From the NCBI RefSeq assembly GCF_003584135.1, contig NZ_QXFI01000036.1, positions 124,001 to 188,000 of the forward strand: a stretch of DNA of 64,000 bases, written 5' to 3'. The position numbers and the translations under genes were made by a program. This stretch comes from Flagellimonas pelagia (GTDB taxonomy: Bacteria; Bacteroidota; Bacteroidia; Flavobacteriales; Flavobacteriaceae). The notes beneath the pieces are model-generated. The model worked only from the letters and a program-made list of their open reading frames with translations, did not search any database and was not told the origin of the DNA. Shown here piece by piece: positions 54,086-62,503 of the stretch; position 1 is the first letter of the stretch; every line of letters starts with the position of its first letter.

Positions 54086-55183
54086 ATGAAGCATACAATG
54101 AAGTATTTTTTATCAACCTGTATCATTGTCCTGATGTTTTTCTCCTGTAGTGAGAAAAAAGAAAAAATATATCCTGAGAAAATGCCGTTGACGGAATCCG
54201 TTTATGCATCGGCCACGGTTCAGCCAGATAGTTTGTACCAAGCCTATTCCATCGTCATGGGTATTTTGGACAAAAATTGGGTGGAAGAAGGTGATAAAGT
54301 AACCAAAGGAGACCGAATTCTCCAAATCACCAACACCTCCCCCCAATTGAATATGGAAAATGCCAAGTTGGCCCTGCAATTGGCCCGTGAAAACTATAGT
54401 GGCCGTGCGGCGGTCCTCAGCAGCATCAAGGATGAAATACAAGCTGCAGAACTCAAGTTGAAAAACGATTCCATCAATTATTTTCGCCAAAAGAACCTAT
54501 GGGACCAGAACATCGGTTCCAAAGTGGAGTACGACACCCGAAAACTTGCCTATGAGCTTTCCCAAAACAACCTGAACCTCCTCAAAAAGAAATACTCACA
54601 AACAAAAAACGAACTGGAAACCCAATTGAGGCAGGCGGAGAACAACTACCAAACCTCACTGACCACAACCAACGACTTTACCATTACCAGTAAGATTGAC
54701 GGAACGGTGTATGCCCTCTATAAAAACCCTGGTGAAATCGTGAATACCGTAGAACCTGTTGCAGCCATTGGTCGCAGCGATAAATTTATTGTGGAACTCT
54801 TGGTGGATGAGGTGGATATTGTCAAGCTAAAAATCGGACAAAAGGTATTAATCACCTTGGACTCCTATAATTCCGAGGTATTTGAGGCCACATTGGACAA
54901 AATATATCCCAGAAAGGACGACCGCTCCCAAACCTTCAAGGTGGAGGCTCTTTTTACGGAACCTCCAGCCACCTTGTATCCCGGTCTATCGGGTGAAGGG
55001 AACATCATCATAGCTGAAAAGGAAGAGACCCTTACCATTCCCAAGGAATACCTTATTAATGGGTCCAAAGTTTTAACGGACAACGGGGAAATCGAAGTGA
55101 CCGTTGGGCTACAAAATTTGGAAAGCATGGAGATTTTGGGCGGCATCGATGAAAAAACGGCCATTTACAAACCGGAACCATGA
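54086..55183 (+). CDS. MacA/HlyD-like membrane fusion lipoprotein
   Basis: 365 residues with a lipoprotein-type signal (lipobox MFFSC, Cys near 21) that anchors it outside the cytoplasm. The HlyD/MacA features are a lipoyl half SIVMGILDKNWVEEGDKVTKGD, a coiled coil (about 80-190) with Asn-, Leu- and Lys-rich heptads, and a second lipoyl half with GTVYALYKNPGEIVNTVEP. The stop overlaps the permease start by 4 bp (ATGA). With the next two genes it forms a MacAB-like ABC exporter; no TolC gene is in this operon, but one could be supplied from elsewhere. Confidence 0.9.
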   Translation: MKHTMKYFLSTCIIVLMFFSCSEKKEKIYPEKMPLTESVYASATVQPDSLYQAYSIVMGILDKNWVEEGDKVTKGDRILQITNTSPQLNMENAKLALQLARENYSGRAAVLSSIKDEIQAAELKLKNDSINYFRQKNLWDQNIGSKVEYDTRKLAYELSQNNLNLLKKKYSQTKNELETQLRQAENNYQTSLTTTNDFTITSKIDGTVYALYKNPGEIVNTVEPVAAIGRSDKFIVELLVDEVDIVKLKIGQKVLITLDSYNSEVFEATLDKIYPRKDDRSQTFKVEALFTEPPATLYPGLSGEGNIIIAEKEETLTIPKEYLINGSKVLTDNGEIEVTVGLQNLESMEILGGIDEKTAIYKPEP

Positions 55184-56442
55184 CCAATTGGAGCGTGATA
55201 TTGGGCATTGCCAAGACCCATCTTTTGACTAAGATGAAATCCACCGTGACCGCCACGCTCGGGGTCACCTTCGGGATTGGGGCCTATATTACCTTGGTGA
55301 GTTTTATGACGGGACTCAATGGCATGCTCGATGATTTGGTGTTGAACCAAACGCCACATATCCATATGTACAATGAAATAAGGCCTTCCGAAAACCAGCC
55401 GATTTCGCTCTATGGCGATTTTAAGGATGCCTTCAATATGGTCCATTCCATAAAGCCAAAGCAGAACCAAAAGAAAATACACAATGCCCTTCCCATTTTG
55501 GACTACCTCAAGAAAAATCCCAATGTAAAAGGAGCCACACCGCAGTTAAGGGCCCAGATTTTTTACCTATCGGGTTCCATTGAGTTGGGAGGTAATCTGG
55601 TGGGTGTGGATATTATGGAAGAAGTGCGCTTGTCCAACATCCAGGACAATATTGTGGAAGGGACCCCCGAAGCACTTAACAATAATGACAACGGTATTCT
55701 TTTAGGGGCGGGACTGGCCGAAAAAATGTCCCTGTCCGTTGGGGACCGAGTCCAAATAAGCACCGTTGCCGGTGATATTTTTCCGTTAAAGATCGTGGGT
55801 ATCTACCAAAGTGGTATAGCCGACATTGACAATGTACAGAGCTTTGCCAACCTCAATACCGTTCAACGCATTTTGGGCGAAGCGGAAAATTATGTTACCG
55901 ACATCAACATTAAATTGGTGGATATTGCACAAGCCGAACCCATGGCCCGCCGTTTGGAAAAACAATTCAACATTAAGGCCATAGACATCAACGAGGCCAA
56001 CGCCCAGTTTGAAACAGGTTCCAACATCAGAAACCTAATCACCTATGCCGTATCGATTACCCTTTTGATCGTGGCAGGTTTTGGCATTTACAACATTCTG
56101 AACATGCTCATTTACGAAAAGATGAAGGATATTGCCATTTTAAAGGCGACCGGTTTCTCAGGCAGGGATGTACAATACGTTTTCATGGGGCAGGCCATGA
56201 TCATTGGGCTTATTGGCGGCGTTTTGGGATTGCTGGTCGGATTCGTGCTTTCCCGGCTCATAGACCAGGCTCCTTTTGAAACGGAGGCCCTACCCACCAT
56301 CACTACGTATCCCGTAAACTATAACCCGACTTATTATGTCATCGGTATCACCTTTGCCCTGCTATCCACTTTTGTGGCCGGATACCTGCCATCAAACAGG
56401 GCCAAGAAAATTGACCCCGTAGAAATCATAAGAGGAACTTAG
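55180..56442 (+). CDS. FtsX/MacB-type ABC transporter permease
   Basis: 420 residues with the MacB/LolC layout: one N-terminal helix (SVILGIAKTHLLTKMKSTVTATLGVTFG), a periplasmic domain of about 230 residues and three C-terminal helices (RNLITYAVSITLLIVAGFGIYNILNM, GQAMIIGLIGGVLGLLVGF, GITFALLSTFVAGYLP). The end SNRAKKIDPVEIIRGT is the typical family end. ATPase is encoded by the next gene, 7 bp away. It would export a small molecule, peptide or lipoprotein. Confidence 0.92.
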   Translation: MTNWSVILGIAKTHLLTKMKSTVTATLGVTFGIGAYITLVSFMTGLNGMLDDLVLNQTPHIHMYNEIRPSENQPISLYGDFKDAFNMVHSIKPKQNQKKIHNALPILDYLKKNPNVKGATPQLRAQIFYLSGSIELGGNLVGVDIMEEVRLSNIQDNIVEGTPEALNNNDNGILLGAGLAEKMSLSVGDRVQISTVAGDIFPLKIVGIYQSGIADIDNVQSFANLNTVQRILGEAENYVTDINIKLVDIAQAEPMARRLEKQFNIKAIDINEANAQFETGSNIRNLITYAVSITLLIVAGFGIYNILNMLIYEKMKDIAILKATGFSGRDVQYVFMGQAMIIGLIGGVLGLLVGFVLSRLIDQAPFETEALPTITTYPVNYNPTYYVIGITFALLSTFVAGYLPSNRAKKIDPVEIIRGT

Positions 56443-56449
56443 CTGAACC

Positions 56450-57127
56450 ATGAATTTTGTACTAGAAGCCAAAAATATCAACAAACACTTTCGAAAACCC
56501 AAGGACTTTCATGTCCTAAAGAATGTTTCATTTGGGGTGAAGGTCGGTGAATTTGCCTCCATCATGGGAAAATCCGGGTCTGGAAAATCCACGTTGTTGT
56601 ATATCCTTTCCACCATGGATACGGATTATACGGGCGAGCTTTTCCTCAACAACGAATTGGTAACAGGGAAGACCCATCAGCAATTATCACGGATCAGGAA
56701 CAAGAACATCGGCTTTGTGTTTCAGTTCCATTACCTGTTATCGGAATTCAGTGTGTTGGAAAACGTAATGCTCCCGGCCAAAAAGCTCGGGGAAAAGTCG
56801 AATCAGGAAATTGAACGCGATGCACACCAAAAGCTCGAAATGCTCCACATTGGCCATTTAGCGCACCAAAGGGCCTCAAGGATATCAGGTGGGGAAAAAC
56901 AACGGGTGGCCATTGCCCGGGCCTTGATCAACGACCCTACCATTTTGATGGGTGATGAACCTACGGGAAACTTGGACAGCCATAACTCGGAGAACGTGTT
57001 CAACATCTTCAAAAACCTGAAGGAACAACAAGGGCTATCCTTATTGGTCGTTACCCATGACGAGGATTTTGCCAAACGCACGGACCGTATCATACAAATG
57101 GAGGACGGTATCATCCTGAACCCATAA
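56450..57127 (+). CDS. MacB/LolD-type ABC transporter ATP-binding protein
   Basis: 225 residues with Walker A MGKSGSGKSTLLYILS, the Q-loop FVFQFHYLL, the signature SRISGGEKQRVAIARAL, Walker B ILMGDEPTGNLD and the switch His in VVTHDEDFAKRTD. It belongs to the LolD/MacB class that couples ATP to the upstream permease. It is the last gene of the three-gene exporter operon and converges on the mlaD gene with 14 bp between. Confidence 0.95.
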   Translation: MNFVLEAKNINKHFRKPKDFHVLKNVSFGVKVGEFASIMGKSGSGKSTLLYILSTMDTDYTGELFLNNELVTGKTHQQLSRIRNKNIGFVFQFHYLLSEFSVLENVMLPAKKLGEKSNQEIERDAHQKLEMLHIGHLAHQRASRISGGEKQRVAIARALINDPTILMGDEPTGNLDSHNSENVFNIFKNLKEQQGLSLLVVTHDEDFAKRTDRIIQMEDGIILNP

Positions 57128-57141
57128 AGTCCGTTTCCCTT

Positions 57142-58131
57142 TCATTCTTTTTGATTATTGGCTTTCTTCTGTTCCTTCTCCAGTTTTCTAAAATAGCCCC
57201 GAGTAAGGAAATTGTGCTTTAGGGCCTCCATATTTTCATTGAATTTTTCCGTTCCTTCTTCAATGTTCTGCATGGTCTTCATCAAATGATTGGCCATTGC
57301 GGTATCCGTGGCCACCATACGGAGCATACCTTCCCCTTTGTTGATGTCCTCTACAACGGCATTCAGGTTTTGGGTCATCCTGTTGATCTCAACACTGGAG
57401 GTTTCCAAATTCTGGATAATGTTCCTGAGCTTTGTGGCCGATATACTGTCCGACAACAGCACCCCCGCGATACTTTCATCACTTTTGGTGCCTTCAATGG
57501 CTTTTTGGAGTTCATCCAACGTGGTATTGACCTTGTTGCTGCTGTATTTCAGGTTGGTAATGGTCGCCTTCAAATCGTCTGCCATTTGGGTGTCGTTGAG
57601 CAATCGTCCCAAGGTTCCCTTTCCTTCTACCAAGGATTGGGTCACTTTTAAGAGATCGGAAGTCAACAAAGCGGCATTCTCATTCGTTACATTTAGGGTG
57701 TTCAACATGTCCTGGGAGGCAATCCTGCTATAGGATACCAGTTGGTCGCCCTGCTGTACCGAAGGCGCCTCACCTACTCCCGGCACAATGTTGACCAACA
57801 TGCTGCCCACCAAACCATCGGAACCTATGGTAGCTATGGCATTGTTCTTTATGTGGCTTCGCATTTTTTCTTCCATTTTCATGTAGACGTAAATGGTGGT
57901 ATCGTTCATCATCTCTATTTTATCCACAGTACCAATGTTGATTCCCGAAAAACGAACATTGTTCCCTACTTGAAGCCCGTTAACATTCCTGAACACAGCA
58001 TTCACCGTAAAGTTTTTGACGAACATGTTCTGCCTGTTCCCGATGAGATAGGAGGCCACCAAGATCAACACGGTGCCCAGCACCACGAAGATGCCCAGTT
58101 TTAGATTCTGTATGGAAGTTTTATTCGCCAT
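57142..58131 (-). CDS. mlaD: MlaD/MCE family phospholipid-binding protein
   Basis: 329 residues with an N-terminal membrane helix (LKLGIFVVLGTVLILVASYLIG) and the MCE domain (VNAVFRNVNGLQVGNNVRFSGINIGTVDKIEMM) followed by a long helical tail (about 150-310). In the Mla system MlaD is the periplasmic hexamer that hands phospholipids to and from the inner-membrane ABC transporter. It is encoded 1 bp after MlaF, in the order E-F-D; MlaC and MlaA homologues are not in this window. Confidence 0.93.
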   Translation of the reverse strand: MANKTSIQNLKLGIFVVLGTVLILVASYLIGNRQNMFVKNFTVNAVFRNVNGLQVGNNVRFSGINIGTVDKIEMMNDTTIYVYMKMEEKMRSHIKNNAIATIGSDGLVGSMLVNIVPGVGEAPSVQQGDQLVSYSRIASQDMLNTLNVTNENAALLTSDLLKVTQSLVEGKGTLGRLLNDTQMADDLKATITNLKYSSNKVNTTLDELQKAIEGTKSDESIAGVLLSDSISATKLRNIIQNLETSSVEINRMTQNLNAVVEDINKGEGMLRMVATDTAMANHLMKTMQNIEEGTEKFNENMEALKHNFLTRGYFRKLEKEQKKANNQKE

Positions 58132-58132
58132 A

Positions 58133-58912
58133 TCATTTTTTAAAAAAAGCGTTCACATTAGGGTCTTGTGAGGTTACCAGTTCCGCATAGGTCCCCTCTG
58201 CGTAATTTGTTCCATCCACCAACAAGATCATCCGTTCGGAGATTACCCGTGCACAATCCACATCATGTGTAATGATCAATGCAGAAGTACCATATTTTTT
58301 CTGAATGCTCCGCATGAGCTCTATAATTTCTTTGGAGGTTATGGGGTCGAGACCACTGGTGGGTTCGTCGTACAATATCAATTTTGGTTTCAGGATGATG
58401 GCCCTGGCCAAAGCCACCCGTCTTTTCATTCCTCCGGAGAGTTCCGAGGGCATCAAATCCATGGTATGGGCCAGTCCCACATTCTCGAGCGCTTCCCTTA
58501 CCAAAGGCAAGGTATCAGTAATTCCTTCGAATTTCTTACGATGTCGTCGCATGGGAAATTCAAGATTTTCCCGTACGGTCATAGAATCGTAAAGGGCACT
58601 GCCCTGAAAAAGAAACCCTATATCGGAACGGAGTTCGTCCAAGGCGATTTGATCTAAATTGTTGATGTCCTTGCCCAAAACCTCTACATAACCGCTATCG
58701 GGGGACATCAAACCAACCAAACATTTGATCATGACCGATTTTCCCGAACCCGATTTGCCCATAACTACCAAGTTTTCCCCTTTCCGTAGCTCCATGTTGA
58801 AACCTTTCAGAACCTGGTTGTCGCCAAAGCTCTTGCATAGGCCCTTGATCTTGATGACCACTTCCCCACTCGCTTCTGCTACTCCTGCCACTATTTTTTC
58901 CTTGGTTTCCAT
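58133..58912 (-). CDS. mlaF: MlaF-type ABC transporter ATP-binding protein
   Basis: 259 residues. Motifs: Walker A MGKSGSGKSVMIKCLVG, signature PSELSGGMKRRVALARAI, Walker B LILYDEPTSGLDPIT and switch His ITHDVDCARVI. The GGMKRR signature is typical of MlaF/Mkl. It powers the MlaE permease, whose gene stops immediately before, and is followed at 1 bp by mlaD. Confidence 0.95.
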   Translation of the reverse strand: METKEKIVAGVAEASGEVVIKIKGLCKSFGDNQVLKGFNMELRKGENLVVMGKSGSGKSVMIKCLVGLMSPDSGYVEVLGKDINNLDQIALDELRSDIGFLFQGSALYDSMTVRENLEFPMRRHRKKFEGITDTLPLVREALENVGLAHTMDLMPSELSGGMKRRVALARAIILKPKLILYDEPTSGLDPITSKEIIELMRSIQKKYGTSALIITHDVDCARVISERMILLVDGTNYAEGTYAELVTSQDPNVNAFFKK

Positions 58913-59701
58913 CTACAATTCATAAAAAATATCAGAAACGAACACCGCGATAAAATCCACCACGAACAACAGCAACGATGCCATCACCACTGCCGTATTG
59001 GCCGCAATGCCCACACCTGCCGTTCCTCGACCTGTTTTGTAGCCCTTGTAACAACCGGTAAGACCAATGACAAAGCCAAAAAAGAAGGACTTTATGGTCG
59101 CCGGAATCAAATCCCCATAAGAAAGGGCTTCAAAAACTTTATTGAAATACAACCGAAACGAAACATTTCCCTTAAAATATTCTACTAGGGAGGAACCGTA
59201 CAATGCTATCAGATCCCCAAAAATGACCAATAACGGCAACATGAGGGTTGCCGCCAAAATTCGGGTCACCACCAAATATTTAAAGGGATTGGTCCCTGAA
59301 ACTTCCATGGCGTCTATCTGTTCGGTGACCTTCATGGAACCCAATTCGGCACCAAACCCGGAGGCGATACGTCCGGAACAGATCAAAGCGGTGATGACCG
59401 GACCGATTTCCCTGACGATGGAAATGCCGACCATATTGGGCATCCAGGACACCGCCCCAAACTCGATAAGGGTAGGCCGGGTCTGTAGGGTCAGTACCAA
59501 ACCAATGATGAAGCCCGTGGTAACGACCAACAATAACGATCGGTTCCCGACTTGGTAACATTGTCTCAACAGTTCCTTGAATTCAAATGGGGGTTTTACG
59601 GCCTGTTTAAAAAAGCGGGCCGCGAAATAGGACAAATCTCCTATTTCCATAAAGAATTGCTTGGTCCTATTGACCATGTTGAACTTTATATCCATAAACA
59701 T
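58913..59701 (-). CDS. mlaE: MlaE-type permease
   Basis: 262 residues with five hydrophobic segments. Family segments are NRSLLLVVTTGFIIGLVLTLQTRP, GPVITALICSGRIASGFGAELGSMKVTEQIDAMEVSG (in parts) and FGFVIGLTGCYKGYKTGRGTAGVGIAANTAVV. It is the inner-membrane subunit of the phospholipid transporter. Two starts are possible: ATG at 59701 and ATG at 59695. First gene of the mlaEFD operon. Confidence 0.94.
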   Translation of the reverse strand: MFMDIKFNMVNRTKQFFMEIGDLSYFAARFFKQAVKPPFEFKELLRQCYQVGNRSLLLVVTTGFIIGLVLTLQTRPTLIEFGAVSWMPNMVGISIVREIGPVITALICSGRIASGFGAELGSMKVTEQIDAMEVSGTNPFKYLVVTRILAATLMLPLLVIFGDLIALYGSSLVEYFKGNVSFRLYFNKVFEALSYGDLIPATIKSFFFGFVIGLTGCYKGYKTGRGTAGVGIAANTAVVMASLLLFVVDFIAVFVSDIFYEL

Positions 59702-59776
59702 GGTCCATTATTCCTTTCTCCCAAAAATAGGGCAGTTGTCCAAGCTTAAAAATGACCAAGATCAGTTGCTAAACGA

Positions 59777-60130
59777 CTAGTGCTCTTGTAGCACCGAGAA
59801 CTGCTGCAGGGCTTCCAATGCCTCGCAACCATATACTACAGATGGTCCTCCACCCATTAGGATGGCCACTCCGATAGTTTCCAACACCTCTTGGGTACTG
59901 GCTCCGGATTGTAGGGCATCGTTCACGTGGAACGAGATACAGCCATCACATCTTACGGTAATGGCAATCCCAAGGGCAATCAGTTCCTTGGTTTTTTTGC
60001 TGAGGGCACCATCAACGGTGCTCGACTTATGAAGTTGATCAAAAGCTTTCATGGTGTCTGGAATTTCTCCTCCCAATTTCCCCATCAACCCAATCAACTC
60101 ATGATATTTTCTGGTATGATCTTTTAGCAT
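59777..60130 (-). CDS. Carboxymuconolactone decarboxylase/AhpD-like protein
   Basis: 117-residue helical protein of the CMD family. ELIALGIAITVRCDGCISFHV carries the CxxC pair and the following His of the AhpD-like active site, which indicates a peroxidase or disulfide role more than ring decarboxylation. Its family members reduce alkyl hydroperoxides with lipoyl partners or act in unknown redox steps. It stands alone between the mla operon and a small lipoprotein gene. Confidence 0.9.
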   Translation of the reverse strand: MLKDHTRKYHELIGLMGKLGGEIPDTMKAFDQLHKSSTVDGALSKKTKELIALGIAITVRCDGCISFHVNDALQSGASTQEVLETIGVAILMGGGPSVVYGCEALEALQQFSVLQEH

Positions 60131-60262
60131 GACAATGAATTTAGATTTCTATCCTTTGGTATTCTTCATAAAACTATCCCAAACCAAAACATCAGGGAAT
60201 GATTTAGATCATTTACTCGAAATGGGCCATTGCACTACCTTGTAATACTAAATTGTTTTGCC

Positions 60263-60643
60263 ATGAAAAGGACTGTTTTTTATTCAATCTTGATGTTCGC
60301 TTTATTAGGGTTACAGGCGTGTGGTCCCGTAATTGTCTCGCACCGATTGGCAGACCCGCCACCTCCTTGGTTTTACCCACACAGGGTTGAAGCGGTACGA
60401 TATGTTTTCTTCCCAGAAATCAGCATTTATTATGACCTATCCACAAGGACCTATGTTTACTTGGACGGAGAGGTCTGGGTACGACGCCGGGAGCTTCCCA
60501 ATCAATATCGGGCCACTGACCTGAACAGATATCGGTATGAAAGGGTGCGCAATTATTACGATGACAACATCCAACGCTATCATCAAGAAAACAATGCCAA
60601 CAGGGGACGCAGCAACAAAACCGTTACCCGTAGAAGCAACTAG
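60263..60643 (+). CDS. Small putative lipoprotein of unknown function
   Basis: About 126 residues from the ATG at 60263 (MKRTVFYSILMFALLGLQACGP), a lipoprotein signal with lipobox LLGLQAC. The mature protein is rich in Tyr, Arg and Pro: PPPPWFYPHRVEAVRYVFFPE, a YYDLSTRTYVYLDGEVWVRR strand pair, then a basic Arg/Asn-rich tail. The frame extends upstream to 60230 but that part has no signal. It resembles small secreted Bacteroidetes proteins of unknown role. I see no catalytic motif. Confidence 0.75.
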   Translation: MKRTVFYSILMFALLGLQACGPVIVSHRLADPPPPWFYPHRVEAVRYVFFPEISIYYDLSTRTYVYLDGEVWVRRRELPNQYRATDLNRYRYERVRNYYDDNIQRYHQENNANRGRSNKTVTRRSN

Positions 60644-60730
60644 ATTTGTTTCCCAAGGTAAAAAATGACCGATGTCCTATTAAAACATGGGGCATTGATT
60701 GTACTTTTACAGGATACAAATTTTTAAGAT

Positions 60731-61135
60731 ATGCTCAATTCAGAGAGAATAGGAAATGAATTTTACCAAAACCTCGGCAAACTTTTTTATGCCGTGGCCA
60801 TGTCCGATAATGCTGTCCGTCCCGCCGAGATTGAAAGGGTACGAAAGTATGTCAGGCAATATTGGTTGGATGTGGACCCCGTGGAAGATGAGTTCCAAAC
60901 CGATGCCGCATACCAGATAGAAACAGTTTTTGATTGGTTGGACGAAGAGGAAAAAGACGGAACGGAGTATTTTGAAGAGTTCAAGGATTTTTACAAAGAG
61001 TATCCCGAAAAGTTCACCCCGGAGTTGAAAGCCCTGATTTTGGAGACTGCGGAATCCATTGCAAGTTCCTTTGCGGGTAAGAACAGGTCTGAAATGATGA
61101 TTTTGATGAATCTCGAACACCTCTTTGCCCTTTGA
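60731..61135 (+). CDS. Uncharacterised helical protein, TerB-like
   Basis: 134 residues predicted to be all helix and acidic. The first part NLGKLFYAVAMSDNAVRPAEIERVRKYVRQ resembles the TerB/tellurite-resistance-like helical repeat (helix with a conserved Asp and Glu pair after D-x-x-V). The middle is acidic (WLDEEEKDGTEYFEEF). The similarity is weak and seen by eye. It is just before deoC with 1 bp between its stop and the deoC ATG. Confidence 0.7.
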   Translation: MLNSERIGNEFYQNLGKLFYAVAMSDNAVRPAEIERVRKYVRQYWLDVDPVEDEFQTDAAYQIETVFDWLDEEEKDGTEYFEEFKDFYKEYPEKFTPELKALILETAESIASSFAGKNRSEMMILMNLEHLFAL

Positions 61136-61136
61136 T

Positions 61137-61775
61137 ATGTCCTTAGCCGAGTACATCGACCATACCAATCTAAAACCCACGGCCACTGTGGCCGATATCA
61201 AGCAACTATGCCTTGAGGCCAAAACCTATGGTTTTTATGCGGTATGTGTGAACGGTTGCCATCTTCCCCTTGCCAAAGAGGAGTTGAAGAATTCCAAGGT
61301 AAAACTTGCCGCCGTTATCGGGTTTCCCTTGGGGGCCATGTCCACAAAGGCCAAGGTATTCGAAGCCAGGGACTATGTAGAACAAGGCGCGGATGAAATT
61401 GACATGGTCATCAATATAGGATGGCTAAAATCCAAGATATACGAGGCTGTAAAAAATGAAATCCAAGCCATTAAATTGGCCATTGGTGATAAAATTTTGA
61501 AGGTAATCCTGGAAACCTGTTATCTCAACGATGAAGAGAAAGAAATGGCCTGTTCCCTCTCCGTAGAGGCCGGTGCCGACTTTGTAAAGACTTCCACTGG
61601 ATTTGGTAGTGGCGGCGCCACTTTTGAAGATGTGATCTTGATGAAAAGAATGGTTGGCGACAAGGCAAAGATCAAGGCTTCAGGCGGCATCAAGGATAAG
61701 GAGACCACATTAAAATATATAGAACTGGGTGTTTCCCGCATCGGAACCTCTTCCGGGCCCACACTGTTGAAATAA
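61137..61775 (+). CDS. deoC: Deoxyribose-phosphate aldolase
   Basis: About 212 residues from the ATG at 61137 (MSLAEYIDHTNLKPTA, the family start); the frame start at 61125 is a TTG inside the preceding gene. The Schiff-base Lys is in GADFVKTSTGFGSGGAT, and the second Lys in KIKASGGIKD. It splits 2-deoxyribose 5-phosphate to acetaldehyde and glyceraldehyde 3-phosphate in nucleoside breakdown. The next gene is the nucleoside phosphorylase (9 bp), so the two act in series. Confidence 0.96.
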   Translation: MSLAEYIDHTNLKPTATVADIKQLCLEAKTYGFYAVCVNGCHLPLAKEELKNSKVKLAAVIGFPLGAMSTKAKVFEARDYVEQGADEIDMVINIGWLKSKIYEAVKNEIQAIKLAIGDKILKVILETCYLNDEEKEMACSLSVEAGADFVKTSTGFGSGGATFEDVILMKRMVGDKAKIKASGGIKDKETTLKYIELGVSRIGTSSGPTLLK

Positions 61776-61784
61776 ACCATTCGC

Positions 61785-62489
61785 ATGAGCATACACATAG
61801 AAGCCAAAAAAGGAGAAATTGCAGAAACCGTATTGATGCCCGGGGATCCCCTTCGGGCCAAATGGATTGCCGAAACTTTTTTGGACGACCCTGTTTGCTA
61901 CAATAGGATTCGTGGTATGTTGGGCTACACAGGCACATACAAGGGCCACAGGGTTTCCGTTCAGGGAAGCGGCATGGGTATGCCTTCTTCCATGATCTAC
62001 TTTCACGAACTCATCAAGGATTATGGGGTAAAGAACATCATTCGGGTGGGATCGGCCGGGTCGTACCAAGAAGATGTAAAAGTGAACGATGTGGTCCTGG
62101 CCATGGCGGCCTCTACCACTTCTGGTATGAACAATTCCCGGTTTCTCAACTCGGATTATTCCCCCACCGCCGATTTTGAACTGTTCCAAAAAGCGGTAAA
62201 TTATGCCAAGGAACACAACATCCCCGTAAAGGCGGGCAACATCCTTTCCTCGGACGAATTCTATGGGGACGACCCCGAGGAATACAAGCTTTGGGCCCAG
62301 TACGGTATTCTTTGTGTGGAGATGGAAACGGCAGGACTTTATACCATTGCTGCAAAATATAATATAAAGGCCCTCACCGTTCTCACCATTTCAGATTCCT
62401 TGGTGACCGGGGAACGATTATCTGCCAAAGCCCGTGAAAACTCGTTCACGGATATGGTGGAAATTGCCTTGGCGGCGGCCATTTCGTAA
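61785..62489 (+). CDS. deoD: Purine nucleoside phosphorylase, DeoD type
   Basis: 234 residues, the DeoD length. Family motifs: VLMPGDPLRAKWIAETFL, RGMLGYTGTYKGHRVSVQGSGMGMPS, IIRVGSAGSY and the nucleoside-binding VEMETAGLYTIAAKY with the catalytic Asp in LTISDSLVTGE. It cleaves purine (deoxy)nucleosides with phosphate as a hexamer. It forms an operon with deoC. Confidence 0.96.
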   Translation: MSIHIEAKKGEIAETVLMPGDPLRAKWIAETFLDDPVCYNRIRGMLGYTGTYKGHRVSVQGSGMGMPSSMIYFHELIKDYGVKNIIRVGSAGSYQEDVKVNDVVLAMAASTTSGMNNSRFLNSDYSPTADFELFQKAVNYAKEHNIPVKAGNILSSDEFYGDDPEEYKLWAQYGILCVEMETAGLYTIAAKYNIKALTVLTISDSLVTGERLSAKARENSFTDMVEIALAAAIS

Positions 62490-62503
62490 AAAATCAGTCC
62501 CGT

